64,000 bases of DNA, taken from Hominimerdicola alba 8 (lineage in GTDB: Bacteria > Bacillota > Clostridia > Oscillospirales > Ruminococcaceae). A program made the translations under genes and the position numbers. Shown one piece after another: positions 30,615-40,364 of this stretch. Within the stretch, counting starts at the first letter, position 1, and each line of letters opens with the position of its first letter. The stretch is from contig NZ_ADKM02000091.1 of assembly GCF_000178155.2 (NCBI RefSeq), positions 62,001 to 126,000 of the forward strand, given 5' to 3'. A model generated the notes under the pieces. That model was not told the origin of the DNA, searched no databases, and saw nothing but the letters and a program-made list of their open reading frames with translations.

Positions 30615-33600
30615 CTATTTTTCCGCTTCACTGAAATACTCGATGACGGCTTTTACGCCGGCGATGCTCGCTTTGTATTCCTCGAAGACTTCTTCGTGCT
30701 TCGCTCTTACATACCCCTCGTCGCCGTCGCGGGAGGCAAATTCCAGCAGTTTTGCATGTTCGCTCAGCAGTTGCAGACCCACCGTCAGCGCCGCGCTCTT
30801 GACGCTGTGTATCAGCACCCTGTAGCCGTCAAAGTCACTTTTGCCGAAAGCCTCAGCCAGCTTTTCCGACTTGTCAGCGTCCACATAGCCCGCCAGCGTG
30901 TCAAGATAGAATTCCCGCGAACCCATACAGTATTCCATGCCCAGTACAGGGTTCAGCCCGCTGACCATTTCGCACATCTTTTGCAGTTCACCCACCGTGA
31001 AGCTGTCAGGCTGTTCTTCCTCAGCCGCCTTTTTCTCTTCCTCAGTCACCATAGTCACCTTCTCCGCAGGCAGATATTTTTTCAGCGCTTTTTCAAGAAG
31101 CTGACTTTCGATGGGTTTTGTCAGATAATCGTCAAACCCCGCCCTAAGATAGCTTTCCTTAGCGCCCACCACAGCGTTCGCTGTCAGTGCGATTATCGTA
31201 GTTTCAGCATCTCTCATGCCCTGTTCGTCTATCATGTTCAGTGTTTCGATGCCGTCCATACCCGGCATCATGTGGTCGAGCAGTATCACATCATACCGCT
31301 TCTCCCTTATCATCGAAAGTGCCATATATCCCGAATTTGCCGTTTCGGGAACTATGCCGTACATCTTCATCAGGCTCACAGCCACTTTGATGTTCATTTC
31401 GTTGTCGTCCACCACAAGCACCTTAGCTTCAGGCGCAAAGATGTGCTTCGCGTTCTCACTGTGGTGTGTCACACTTCTGCTGCTGTATTTGCCCATAGGC
31501 GAACTGTCAGCAATACTCTGTTTCAGCCTGAACCAGAATGTGCTGCCCACACCGTAGATGCTTTCCACATGCAGCTCACTGCCCATCATCTCCAGCAGTT
31601 TTGTCACTATGGACATTCCCAGCCCTGTACCCTCTATGCTTCTGTTTCGCTTCTCGTCCAGCCGCCTGAAAGTTTCAAACAGCGCCCCGATGTCCTCTTC
31701 CTTTATGCCGATGCCTGTGTCAGCTACCTCAACATAAAGCACCATATCCTTTTCGGTGAGGTCTTCCGCCTTTACTGTCAGCGTCACAGAACCTTTTTCA
31801 GTATACTTGACCGCATTTGTCAGCAGATTTGATATCACCTGCTTTATCCTCATGTCATCACCGATCAGTTTTGCCGGCAGTGCAGGGTCAGCATTGACTT
31901 TCAGCGTCAGGTCTTTCGCCGCAGCCCTTGCCGATACCGCCGTGACCAGATCGTTTATCATCGATGCTGTGCCGTAAGCCGCAGGTATTATCTCCATCTT
32001 GCCGTCTTCTATCTTCGAGAAGTCGAGTATGCTGTTTATCAGCGAAAGCAGTGTCCTGCCCGCGCTCTGTATGTTGACAGCGTATTCCTTTATATCATCG
32101 TCTGTGCATTCGCGCAGTATCATCTCATTCATACCCAGCACCGCATTTATGGGCGTGCGTATCTCATGGGACATCTGCGCCAGAAAACTGCTCTTCGCTT
32201 CGTCTGCCGCAATAGCCGAGTCAGCCGACTGCTTCAGCTGTCGTTTAGCTTCGTCCTGCATGGCTATCAGGTTGTTTGTAAGCATGTATACCGCAATGAT
32301 GCAGACCAGCAGTATCACCAGACATACCACGCCGTACATCAGGATACCGCTGTATACGCTTCCCACATTCTTTGAGAGGTATACAGTAAAGCCCGTGTCA
32401 TCTGTGCTGTCTGCCATGATAGCCCGCACCTTGCCGTCATAATCGATTATGAATGATATGTCGTCTGCATCGGGCTTTACCGATATGTAAGGCAGTTCAG
32501 CAACATTCGTTGGCTTGTCGTCTGTCATGCGGTAAGCGGTGTTCGGGTGACTTATTATCGCGCCTTCGGCATCGCACATAAAAGCGTATCCGTCTTCGGC
32601 GTATTTTTCACCGAGAATGTTCACCAGCTTATCCATGTAGAAATCTATACCGAAACTTCCCAGATATGCGCCTGTCTTTGCGTCTATGACCTTTTCTGCG
32701 AGCGTCACGCAGTAAAGTCCCGTCTGTTCATCGAAATACGGCGCTGATATGCACCATCCTTCCTCCGAAGCCTCCAGCTGTTTGAACCAGTCCCTGTCCT
32801 CAACATGCCAGTCTTCACTCGGTTCCCAGCCGTTGTTCATTATCACGGTATGCTCCCATTCGGGATTGGTTATGTAGCTTGCCGAGATATCGGGGTACTG
32901 CACCGTTATGTCGTCCAGATAATCAACCATGCCGTCATAATCTTTCAGCATGTTCGGGTCGGTGGATATCACACTGCAAAACATGTCGAGTATGCTCTTC
33001 TGCGTGCTCACCCACTGCTTCATCTGACCTGTACAGCTTTTCAGTTCTTCTTTCATCTGCCCCCTGCCCCAGCGGTAGGTAGCGATGGTGTTTATGTACA
33101 TGCTCATGACGAACACCAGCGTCAGCGCAATGCTTATCAGCCGCTTGAAGTGCCTGTCTACCGTCAGTTCTTTAGAACTTAGCCTGAGCCGCTTTTTCTT
33201 CTTTTCGGTGCTGACTATGCTGTTGTAGGAAGTTATCTCCGCAATCATCTCACTGAGTTTGCTGCCCGCACTGCGTATGCTCTCAAATTCAGCTTCATAA
33301 TCGGTGGAACTCCTGATGTTGTCAGGGCTGGAACCCGCGATGATGCGCTGGAGCGGTTCCTGCAAGCCCGCAGTTATCCTGCTCAGGAACTTTTCCTTGC
33401 CGTCCAGTGCGTCCTCAGCTTTTTTTGCTGCCCTTGCTGTCGTGAGATACATGTATATCAGCACTGTAAAAACTATCAGCGAGATGCCCAGCATCGCCGT
33501 CAGCGGGAGAAAAGCATTCTTATAGAATGACAGGTCGTTCTCGCTCACTATCAGGAACCACCCGAAAGCCGACCTTACCGCGAACATGTTGTCGCCCCGC

Positions 33601-34316
33601 CGTCTTACATTGACAGTGTCGCTGCCTGCTTTTGCCAGCGAGAAAACTTCCGCATAATCGGGCAGCCCTGTGATGATATCCTTGCCCACCAGCTCAGGGT
33701 CGGTGCAGCCCGCGATAATGCCCTGTTCGGTCACTATGACAGCTTCGCGCTCACCATTTGCATACATCTGCTGTATGTGTTCTTTTATACGTTCCATGTT
33801 GTAGTCCAGCGCCACTACAGTGTCGCCGTCCCCAAGCATCACCGAAACAGTGTAGCATATCCTGCCCGTAGCTGCATCAATATACGGGTCGGTCACATAA
33901 GGACTTCCCATGCTGCGCCGCGCACCCATGTACCAGCTGCGCTTGCATGCTACGTAGTCATCGGGCGCATCGAAATCGGGTATTATCGCCCAGCCTGTGC
34001 CTGCTGCATAAGCGTTGTAGCATACACCATCGCTGTCCTCTTCCAGTTCTTTTTTGCGAATTGTGATGAACTTTTCAAGTTCGTCCTTGTTATCTGACAA
34101 CGGTTGTGCGCCCAGCGCCAGACTCATGACATTCGCACGCGCATCGTTTATGGTATCTTCCAGCTGTCCGCTGACTTCTTTAAGTTTTGTCCTGCCCGCA
34201 TCGTTAGCCTGCTCGGTGGTTATCCTGAAGACCAGTGCGGTTTCCATTATCATAGCCGTGACCAGCAGCACAGCCGCCAGAGCAACGGTAACTATCATTT
34301 TAGTATTTTTCTTCAA
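30615..34316 (-). CDS. Hybrid sensor histidine kinase with duplicated dCache sensors, REC and HPt
   Basis: 1,233 residues from a TTG start preceded by GGTGGTGAGG (an ATG 18 bases later is possible). Order: TM, dCache-like sensor (about 30-270), TM, a degenerate HisKA-like segment (about 303-365, FLSRITAGLQEPLQRI with no His), TM (about 393-415), second dCache (about 415-660), TM, and an intact HisKA (SHEIRTPINAVLGM at about 718). HATPase_c (DTGIGI, GTGLGMSIV), REC (LLDHMMPGMDG, Asp near 1017) and HPt (LIHSVKSAAL, His near 1169) follow. It senses extracellular small molecules and runs a phosphorelay. No DNA-binding output regulator is adjacent. Confidence 0.93.
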   Translation of the reverse strand: MKKNTKMIVTVALAAVLLVTAMIMETALVFRITTEQANDAGRTKLKEVSGQLEDTINDARANVMSLALGAQPLSDNKDELEKFITIRKKELEEDSDGVCYNAYAAGTGWAIIPDFDAPDDYVACKRSWYMGARRSMGSPYVTDPYIDAATGRICYTVSVMLGDGDTVVALDYNMERIKEHIQQMYANGEREAVIVTEQGIIAGCTDPELVGKDIITGLPDYAEVFSLAKAGSDTVNVRRRGDNMFAVRSAFGWFLIVSENDLSFYKNAFLPLTAMLGISLIVFTVLIYMYLTTARAAKKAEDALDGKEKFLSRITAGLQEPLQRIIAGSSPDNIRSSTDYEAEFESIRSAGSKLSEMIAEITSYNSIVSTEKKKKRLRLSSKELTVDRHFKRLISIALTLVFVMSMYINTIATYRWGRGQMKEELKSCTGQMKQWVSTQKSILDMFCSVISTDPNMLKDYDGMVDYLDDITVQYPDISASYITNPEWEHTVIMNNGWEPSEDWHVEDRDWFKQLEASEEGWCISAPYFDEQTGLYCVTLAEKVIDAKTGAYLGSFGIDFYMDKLVNILGEKYAEDGYAFMCDAEGAIISHPNTAYRMTDDKPTNVAELPYISVKPDADDISFIIDYDGKVRAIMADSTDDTGFTVYLSKNVGSVYSGILMYGVVCLVILLVCIIAVYMLTNNLIAMQDEAKRQLKQSADSAIAADEAKSSFLAQMSHEIRTPINAVLGMNEMILRECTDDDIKEYAVNIQSAGRTLLSLINSILDFSKIEDGKMEIIPAAYGTASMINDLVTAVSARAAAKDLTLKVNADPALPAKLIGDDMRIKQVISNLLTNAVKYTEKGSVTLTVKAEDLTEKDMVLYVEVADTGIGIKEEDIGALFETFRRLDEKRNRSIEGTGLGMSIVTKLLEMMGSELHVESIYGVGSTFWFRLKQSIADSSPMGKYSSRSVTHHSENAKHIFAPEAKVLVVDDNEMNIKVAVSLMKMYGIVPETANSGYMALSMIREKRYDVILLDHMMPGMDGIETLNMIDEQGMRDAETTIIALTANAVVGAKESYLRAGFDDYLTKPIESQLLEKALKKYLPAEKVTMVTEEEKKAAEEEQPDSFTVGELQKMCEMVSGLNPVLGMEYCMGSREFYLDTLAGYVDADKSEKLAEAFGKSDFDGYRVLIHSVKSAALTVGLQLLSEHAKLLEFASRDGDEGYVRAKHEEVFEEYKASIAGVKAVIEYFSEAEK

Positions 34317-34353
34317 AACCTCACCACCCGCTATAAATTTTTACACCTTGTTA

Positions 34354-34382
34354 ATTATATCACATCTGAGCCGAAATGTAAA
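34354..34382 (-). promoter_or_regulatory. SigA-type promoter for hybrid kinase gene
   Basis: On the minus strand TTTACA (34377-34382) and TATAAT (34354-34359) have a 17-bp spacer, about 38 bp upstream of the start. Confidence 0.8.
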
Positions 34383-34435
34383 GCTGTTTATGTTAAAAGC
34401 AACATATTTTTCGCTCCAAAAACCGCCATTCCAAC

Positions 34436-34538
34436 TATAGCGATCCAACTTTTTAAATTCACAAGATCCGGTCGCAAAAGCTGGGATCTATGGGTTTTGT
34501 AACTGGATTTTGTCTGAATTTTAAGGCGGATCGCTATA
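34436..34538 (+). repeat. 103-bp palindromic element, copy 2
   Basis: Same orientation as copy 1 (2526) and about 93% identical to it. Ends TATAGCGATCC and GGATCGCTATA. The rest of the 34540-34657 gap shows only a small GTCTGC/GCAGAC hairpin. Confidence 0.9.
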
Positions 34539-34657
34539 AGCAGCGATAACCTGTCGCACACCGTATCGCACTATGTCCCCCCGCCATTGTCTGCGCAACA
34601 GCAGACTGCAAAATGTGAATTATGGATTAAAATAGCGTTTACTTTCCCGCAAAGCCC

Positions 34658-34686
34658 TTTACTTTTGGAAAAAAAAGTGATATAAT
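34658..34686 (+). promoter_or_regulatory. SigA-type promoter for PHP phosphatase gene
   Basis: TTTACT (34658-34663) and TATAAT (34681-34686) with a 17-bp spacer. Confidence 0.75.
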
Positions 34687-34733
34687 AATCCACGAAGTTT
34701 TACGGCAGCTGCCGATAGTCAGGAGTAATCACA

Positions 34734-35453
34734 ATGCTGATAGATTTTCATTCGCACTTTTTGCCCGCGATAGATGACGGTTCGCGAAATGTCAAAGAGT
34801 CGGTGGGTATTCTGGATATAATGTCACAGAGCGGTATCGACAAGATAATCGCCACACCACATTTCTACTGTACCGAACAGACATCTGACAGGTTCATTGA
34901 GCGCCGTGACAACGCTTTTGAAGAACTTAAGCCCCATCTCAAAGAGGGTCACCCGCAGATAGGCTTCGGTGCTGAGGTGCTTTATGACCACTCGCTGGTA
35001 AATTATGACAAGCTGCCCGACCTTTGCATAAAGGGTACAAAATGGCTGCTGCTGGAGATGCCCTATACCGATCTTGATGACAAGATAATCGATGGTGTTG
35101 AAGCTATAACCAATCGCGGTGACCTTAAGGTGCTTGTGGCACATATCGAAAGGTATCTGAATTTCACCTCGATGAAGCGCCTTGATCGGCTGATGCACCT
35201 CGAACTCATCGGTCAGATAAATGCAAAGTCGCTGATGTCATTCACCTCCCGCCGCCGCTGTATGAAACTTATCGAGAAAGGCTATGTGCAGGTGCTTGGG
35301 TCTGACTACCACCGTATCGGCAGGGGCGATATCACCATCGACCACGGATTTGATGTCATCACCAAAAACAAGAAATTCGATGATTTTGCCGAGTACGCCG
35401 AATCAAACGGCAGAAAGATACTCGATGATGAACCGCTTGACAGCATACTATAA
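34734..35453 (+). CDS. CpsB/CapC-type tyrosine-protein phosphatase (PHP domain)
   Basis: 239 residues covering the whole PHP fold. Metal ligands occur in the N-terminal DFHSHFLPAIDDGS, in ATPHFYC, in the central LLEMPY and VLVAHIERY, and in the late GSDYHRIGR. Family members remove phosphate from tyrosine residues of bacterial tyrosine kinases that control capsule or exopolysaccharide synthesis. CAGGAGTAATCAC precedes the ATG. The partner kinase is not in view, and the gene is alone between promoter and terminator, so its target is unknown. Confidence 0.9.
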   Translation: MLIDFHSHFLPAIDDGSRNVKESVGILDIMSQSGIDKIIATPHFYCTEQTSDRFIERRDNAFEELKPHLKEGHPQIGFGAEVLYDHSLVNYDKLPDLCIKGTKWLLLEMPYTDLDDKIIDGVEAITNRGDLKVLVAHIERYLNFTSMKRLDRLMHLELIGQINAKSLMSFTSRRRCMKLIEKGYVQVLGSDYHRIGRGDITIDHGFDVITKNKKFDDFAEYAESNGRKILDDEPLDSIL

Positions 35454-35464
35454 AGATATTCTAT

Positions 35465-35502
35465 AATAACAGCAATGCTTTATGCACTGCTGTTATTTTT
35501 TT
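35465..35502 (+). terminator. Terminator of PHP phosphatase gene
   Basis: AATAACAGCA pairs with TGCTGTTATT, with further pairing inside, and is followed by TTTTTTT. Confidence 0.88.
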
Positions 35503-35556
35503 GTCATTATTTTCAACAGAATGATGTGCATAGCTGAAAAAAATTCAAAAAGCCTA

Positions 35557-35585
35557 TTGACATACTAGGAAATAAGTGCTATAAT
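35557..35585 (+). promoter_or_regulatory. Consensus promoter of the SUF operon
   Basis: TTGACA (35557-35562) and TATAAT (35580-35585) with a 17-bp spacer. Confidence 0.9.
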
Positions 35586-35592
35586 ACATATA

Positions 35593-35615
35593 AATCCTAT
35601 TTAGCTAATAGGATT
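35593..35615. promoter_or_regulatory. Inverted-repeat operator just downstream of the suf promoter
   Basis: AATCCTATT and AATAGGATT, 9-bp perfect arms with a 5-nt spacer, start about 8 bp after the -10 box. It is the probable site for the Rrf2 regulator encoded at the end of the same operon. Confidence 0.65.
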
Positions 35616-35660
35616 AGTAAAAATCAAATCAAAGACGAAAAATGAAAAGGAATGATCTTA

Positions 35661-36410
35661 ATGTCACAACTTCTGGAAATAAAAGACCTCACTGCGGGCG
35701 TTGAGGAAAAAGAACTTCTCCACAGCGTAAGCCTGACAGTGGGCGCAGGTGAAACGCATGTCCTCATGGGACCCAACGGCGCAGGCAAATCCACACTCGG
35801 CAGCGTGATAATGGGCAGCCCCGAATATGCTGTAAGCGGCGGCAGACTGTTTTTTGACGGTGAGGATATCACCGATGACTCAGCAGATAAGCGTGCAAAG
35901 CGCGGCATCTTCCTGTCATTCCAGAACCCTGTCGAGATAGCGGGTGTCACCCTTTCGGAATTTCTGCGCAACGCCCTCGAACAGGTCACAGGCAAGCACC
36001 TGAAACTCTGGGATTTCAAGAAAAAACTCCGCTCCTGCATGGAAATACTCGGTATGGATGCTTCCTACGCCGACCGCGACCTGAATGTGGGCTTTTCGGG
36101 CGGTGAAAAGAAAAAGGCAGAGATACTCCAGCTTCTGGTCTTAGAACCGAAGCTGGCTATCCTCGATGAAACAGATTCGGGTCTTGATGTCGATGCCGTA
36201 AAGACCGTTTCGGCAGGCATAGATGAATATAAGAAGCGCACAGGCGGTTCACTCATCGTCATCACCCATAATACCAAGATACTTGAAGCCCTCAGAGTCG
36301 ATAAGACCCATATCCTCGCCGCAGGTCAGATAGTGGCAGAGGGCGGTGCAGAACTGGTCGATGAAGTAATAACAAACGGTTTCGAGAAATACATCAAAGG
36401 CGGTAAGTAA
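35661..36410 (+). CDS. sufC: Fe-S cluster assembly ATPase SufC
   Basis: 249 residues from the ATG at 35661, ten bases after AAAAGG. ABC-type ATPase with Walker A GPNGAGKST, the SufC-specific LSFQNPVEIAGVTLSEFLR stretch, signature FSGGEKKKAE, Walker B LAILDETDSGLD and switch His (VITHN). It powers the SufBCD scaffold that builds iron-sulfur clusters. First gene of sufC-B-D-S-U-rrf2, all tightly spaced. Confidence 0.97.
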   Translation: MSQLLEIKDLTAGVEEKELLHSVSLTVGAGETHVLMGPNGAGKSTLGSVIMGSPEYAVSGGRLFFDGEDITDDSADKRAKRGIFLSFQNPVEIAGVTLSEFLRNALEQVTGKHLKLWDFKKKLRSCMEILGMDASYADRDLNVGFSGGEKKKAEILQLLVLEPKLAILDETDSGLDVDAVKTVSAGIDEYKKRTGGSLIVITHNTKILEALRVDKTHILAAGQIVAEGGAELVDEVITNGFEKYIKGGK

Positions 36411-36414
36411 AAGC

Positions 36415-37827
36415 ATGAAAGAAGAAAAAACACAAGTCGCTGATATAGACCGCTCACTCTATGACTTCCGCTATGAAGAAGACGAGCGTGATTATCTCGG
36501 CAGCGGCATAACAGCCGATATAATAAAAGAGATATCTGACGAAAAAGGCGATGCCGACTGGATGCGCGAATTCCGCCTTAAGTCAATGGAAATATACAAC
36601 AAGACCCCGATGGTTGAATGGGGACCTTCCATCGAGGGGCTTGATATCGACAACATCGTCACCTATATAAGAACAAAGTCGCGCATGAACACCGACTGGA
36701 ACGATGTCCCCGATGATATCAAGAATACATTTGAAAAGCTGGGTATCCCTCAGGCAGAGCGCGAGAGCCTTGCAGGTGTCGGCGCACAGTACGACTCTGA
36801 ACTTGTCTACCACAATGTCAGAAAAGAAGTGGCTGAATCGGGCGTAGTCTATACCGACCTTGAATCGGCAATGCACGATGAACGCTATGCCGAAATGATA
36901 CGCACCCATTTCATGAAGCTGGTACCTCCCACCGACCATAAGTTCGCCGCACTTCACGGCGCAGTCTGGTCGGGCGGCAGTTTTGTCTATGTTCCAAAGG
37001 GCGTAAGACTTGAGATACCCCTGCAATCCTATTTCAGGCTGAATGCCAAAGGTGCAGGTCAGTTTGAGCATACCTTAATAATCCTCGAAGAAGACAGCTA
37101 CCTGCACTTCATAGAGGGCTGTTCTGCCCCGAAATACTACGAAGCAGGTCTGCACGCAGGCTGTGTCGAACTGTATGTGGGCAAGAATGCCACACTGCGC
37201 TATTCCACCATCGAAAACTGGTCGAAGAACATGTATAACCTCAATACCAAGCGCGCACTTGTTGACGAGGGCGGCAAGATAGAGTGGGTGTCAGGTTCTT
37301 TTGGTTCGCATGTCAGCTACCTCTACCCAATGAGCATACTTAACGGCAGAGGTGCGCGTGCAGAGTTCACAGGCATAACCTTCGCGGGCGAGGGACAGAA
37401 CCTCGATACAGGCGCAAAGATAGTCCACAATGCTCCCGATACATCATCGTATATGAACACCAAATCCATCTCCAAGAGCGGCGGCATAAGCACTTTCAGG
37501 AGTGCTGTGACCGTAAACGAAAAAGCCGCAGGCAGTAAGTCGGCAGTAAGCTGTGAGTCGCTCATGCTCGACCGCATCTCCCGTTCGGATACTATCCCCG
37601 TAATGGATATCCGCACAGATAAGGCAGATGTGGGGCACGAAGCCAAGATAGGGCGCATCAGCGATGAAACTGTTTTCTACCTTATGTCACGCGGACTCAG
37701 CGAGGAAGAAGCCAAAGCTATGATAGTGCGCGGCTTTGCAGATAACGTTTCTAAAGAGCTGCCCCTTGAATACGCAGTGGAGATGAACAATCTCATCGGT
37801 CTTGAAATGAAAGGCAGCATCGGCTAG
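36415..37827 (+). CDS. sufB: Fe-S cluster assembly scaffold SufB
   Basis: 470 residues, normal length. The beta-helix core is recognisable from SGGSFVYVPKGVRLEIPLQSYFRLN, EGCSAPKY, TIENWSKNMYNLNTKRA and the C-terminal IGRISDETVFYLMSRGLSEEEAKAMIVRGFA. It forms a complex with SufC and SufD on which nascent clusters assemble. It lies four bases after sufC, and its own ribosome binding site (GGCGGTAAG) is inside the end of sufC. Confidence 0.97.
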   Translation: MKEEKTQVADIDRSLYDFRYEEDERDYLGSGITADIIKEISDEKGDADWMREFRLKSMEIYNKTPMVEWGPSIEGLDIDNIVTYIRTKSRMNTDWNDVPDDIKNTFEKLGIPQAERESLAGVGAQYDSELVYHNVRKEVAESGVVYTDLESAMHDERYAEMIRTHFMKLVPPTDHKFAALHGAVWSGGSFVYVPKGVRLEIPLQSYFRLNAKGAGQFEHTLIILEEDSYLHFIEGCSAPKYYEAGLHAGCVELYVGKNATLRYSTIENWSKNMYNLNTKRALVDEGGKIEWVSGSFGSHVSYLYPMSILNGRGARAEFTGITFAGEGQNLDTGAKIVHNAPDTSSYMNTKSISKSGGISTFRSAVTVNEKAAGSKSAVSCESLMLDRISRSDTIPVMDIRTDKADVGHEAKIGRISDETVFYLMSRGLSEEEAKAMIVRGFADNVSKELPLEYAVEMNNLIGLEMKGSIG

Positions 37828-37839
37828 GGAGGTAATGAC

Positions 37840-38730
37840 ATGGAAAAAATAATACTAAATAAACTCCCTGTGCCGACTTTCGGCTGGCTGAAAGTCAACT
37901 CGGCTGAACGCGATGCGGCAGCTTTCGGCACCGGTGAAGAAAGGGAAGTGCTGCTGGCAGACGGCTCCCGCGCCGAATTATCGGGCGGCAGGTCGGTATT
38001 TGAAGTAACTGCCGCAGAAAATGAAAAGACTTCCGCAGTAATATATATCAGCGGCAGTGAGGGCAAGGACCTCACCACCAATGTAAAAGCCGCCGCAGGC
38101 GCTGAAGTGAAGCTGGTGCAGGTCTACGAGAACAGCGGTCCTGCCATCGGCTCGGTCAATGCAGATATCGCTGAAAATGCCGCCTTTGAACTGGTACAAC
38201 TCTATATCGGCGGCAAAGATACCGTCAGCGGGATATACGCCGACCTCGCTGGCAGAAACTCCTGCTTCAAGGCGGATATCGGATATCTGCTGGACGGCGA
38301 TGAAAAGCTGGATATAAACCTTGTTGCTTCCCACGCAGGCAAAAAAAGTCAGTCTGAGATATCCGTAAAAGGCGTGATGCGCGGCAGTTCTGAAAAGACT
38401 TTTCGCGGCACTATAGATTTTCTCAACGGTTCATCGGGCGCAAAGGGCGCTGAAAATGAGGAAGTCCTCCTCCTTGATGAAACCGTCCGCAACAAGACAG
38501 TCCCGCTGATACTCTGCGCCGAAGAAGATGTCGAAGGTTCACACGGCGCGTCCATCGGCAGGATAGACGAAGCACAGATATTCTACATGCAGTCACGCGG
38601 CATACCTGTCGATAAGATATACGAACTGACCGCCCGCTCGCGCATCGCGCAGGTGGTGTCAAAGATATCCGATAAGGATACCGCAGACCGCGTGAATGCC
38701 ATTCTCACAGGGGGTGAGGAAGATGGCTAA
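37840..38730 (+). CDS. sufD: Fe-S cluster assembly protein SufD (short form)
   Basis: 296 residues, shorter than the 400-plus residues of enteric SufD and typical of clostridial operons. The C-terminal motif SHGASIGRIDEAQIFYMQSRGIPVDKIYELTARSRIAQVV is the SufBD signature; the N-terminal region is reduced. It partners SufB. GGGAGG precedes the ATG. The 3' end overlaps sufS by eight bases, which couples translation. Confidence 0.93.
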   Translation: MEKIILNKLPVPTFGWLKVNSAERDAAAFGTGEEREVLLADGSRAELSGGRSVFEVTAAENEKTSAVIYISGSEGKDLTTNVKAAAGAEVKLVQVYENSGPAIGSVNADIAENAAFELVQLYIGGKDTVSGIYADLAGRNSCFKADIGYLLDGDEKLDINLVASHAGKKSQSEISVKGVMRGSSEKTFRGTIDFLNGSSGAKGAENEEVLLLDETVRNKTVPLILCAEEDVEGSHGASIGRIDEAQIFYMQSRGIPVDKIYELTARSRIAQVVSKISDKDTADRVNAILTGGEEDG

Positions 38731-39943
38731 CACTTTCACAAAGGCTGATTTCCCCGTGTTTGATGCCTATAAGGAACTCACCTATCTCGATAATTCTGCC
38801 ACCCAGCAGAAACCCCGCGCCGTCCTCGAAAGGGTCGAAAAATACTATCGCGAGGAAAATGCCAACCCTCTGCGCGGATTGTATGAACTCAGCGTAAAAG
38901 CTACCGATGCCTACGAGAATGCCCGTGAAGCAGTCAGAAAGTTCATAAACGCAAGAAGCATCAAAGAGATAGTTTTTACCCGCAATGCCAGCGAGAGCCT
39001 TAATCTGGTCGCCTACAGCTACGGCAGGGCGAATATCAGCGCGGGTGACGAGGTGCTTGTAGCCATATCCGAACACCACAGCGATCTGCTTCCCTGGCAG
39101 ATACTCTGCAAAGAAAAGGGCGCAGAACTTAAGTTCCTCGAATGTGATGAAAGCGGCAGTTACACCGCAGATGCCCTTAAAGCCGCCCTCACGCCCAAAA
39201 CAAAACTCTTCTGCATCGCACAGATATCAAACGTGTTCGGCAGACTCAACCCAATAAAAGAGTTTGCCGCCATCTGCCATAAAAACGGCACGCTTATAGT
39301 CTGTGACGGTGCCCAGAGCGTACCCCATATCGCCACAGATGTGCAGTCGCTCGGCGTTGATTTCCTGACATTCTCAGGACATAAGATGCTGGCACCGATG
39401 GGCATCGGCGTACTCTACGGCAGGGAAGCTATCCTTGACAGAATGCCGCCCTTTCTCTACGGCGGCGAGATGATAGATACAGTCACCCGATGCGGCGCAA
39501 CTTTTGCCGAACTGCCCCATAAATTCGAGGCAGGCACCGTCAATGCGGGCGGCGCGGCAGGTCTGCATGCGGCGATAGACTATATAAACGAACTGGGCTT
39601 CGCTGAACTTGAACGCCGTGAAGACGAACTGACATCCCTCGCATTTAACGAGATGAAGAAGATACCCCACGTAAACATCATCGGTGCAGATGACCCCCGC
39701 GACCATCACGGCATACTTACTTTCACAGTTGACGGTGTTCACCCCCATGATATCGCAGCCATATTCGATGCCGAAAATATCGCCATAAGAGCAGGTCATC
39801 ACTGCGCACAGCCGCTCCATCAGTTCTTGCGCGTGCCTTCAACAGCAAGGATGAGCCTTGCTTTCTATAATGACGAAGAAGATATCCGCCGCTTTATCAG
39901 CGTGCTGAAAACACTCAGGAGGAAAATGGGATATGACAGATAA
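38723..39943 (+). CDS. sufS: Cysteine desulfurase SufS
   Basis: 406 residues from the ATG at 38723, inside the end of sufD. Class V aminotransferase fold. PLP-binding Lys221 lies in FSGHKMLAPMGIGVLYG and catalytic Cys361 in RAGHHCAQPLHQF. LDNSATQQKP marks the N-terminus. It converts cysteine to alanine and passes the persulfide sulfur to SufU. The 3' end overlaps sufU by 11 bases. Confidence 0.97.
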   Translation: MANTFTKADFPVFDAYKELTYLDNSATQQKPRAVLERVEKYYREENANPLRGLYELSVKATDAYENAREAVRKFINARSIKEIVFTRNASESLNLVAYSYGRANISAGDEVLVAISEHHSDLLPWQILCKEKGAELKFLECDESGSYTADALKAALTPKTKLFCIAQISNVFGRLNPIKEFAAICHKNGTLIVCDGAQSVPHIATDVQSLGVDFLTFSGHKMLAPMGIGVLYGREAILDRMPPFLYGGEMIDTVTRCGATFAELPHKFEAGTVNAGGAAGLHAAIDYINELGFAELERREDELTSLAFNEMKKIPHVNIIGADDPRDHHGILTFTVDGVHPHDIAAIFDAENIAIRAGHHCAQPLHQFLRVPSTARMSLAFYNDEEDIRRFISVLKTLRRKMGYDR

Positions 39944-40364
39944 TTTTTACGGCGAGGTGCTGACCGACCATAATCTGCACCCCCTGCATAAGCACGAACT
40001 TCCCACCGCCACATGTTGTCATGAGGGTGTCAATTCCACCTGCGGCGATGATATCGTGCTCAACCTTGAAATAAAAGACGGCATCATCGTCAACGGTTCA
40101 TATACAGGAAGCGGATGCGCCATATCGCAGGCATCCGCCGATATAATGCTCGAACTCGTCATCGGCAGAACGCCCGATGAAGCACAGCACTATAAGGAAC
40201 TGTTCTTTAAGATGATAGGCGGCGATATTACCGAAGAGGAACTTGAAGAGCTTGAAGAAGCAGGTGCTTTGCAGAACGTTGCAAAAATGCCCGCGCGCGT
40301 AAAGTGCGCGATGCTGGGCTGGCGCACACTGGAAACGCTCCTCAGCGGAGAAGGGGGTGGGTAA
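39933..40364 (+). CDS. sufU: Sulfur-transfer/scaffold protein SufU
   Basis: 143 residues of the IscU/SufU fold. Zinc and sulfur ligands are the Cys of NSTCGDDI, of GSGCAISQASADIM and of KCAMLGWRTLE, with the SufU-type insertion between them. It accepts persulfide from SufS and hands it to SufBCD. AGGAGG in the end of sufS precedes the ATG. The rrf2 gene starts right after the stop codon. Confidence 0.96.
   Translation: MTDNFYGEVLTDHNLHPLHKHELPTATCCHEGVNSTCGDDIVLNLEIKDGIIVNGSYTGSGCAISQASADIMLELVIGRTPDEAQHYKELFFKMIGGDITEEELEELEEAGALQNVAKMPARVKCAMLGWRTLETLLSGEGGG

Noticed and set aside
30528-31832. Plus-strand open frame (434 codons) opposite the histidine kinase
   Set aside because: His/Phe/Arg-rich composition typical of an antisense reading; it overlaps REC and HPt domains that are clearly coded on the minus strand and also runs through both terminators near 30513-30607.
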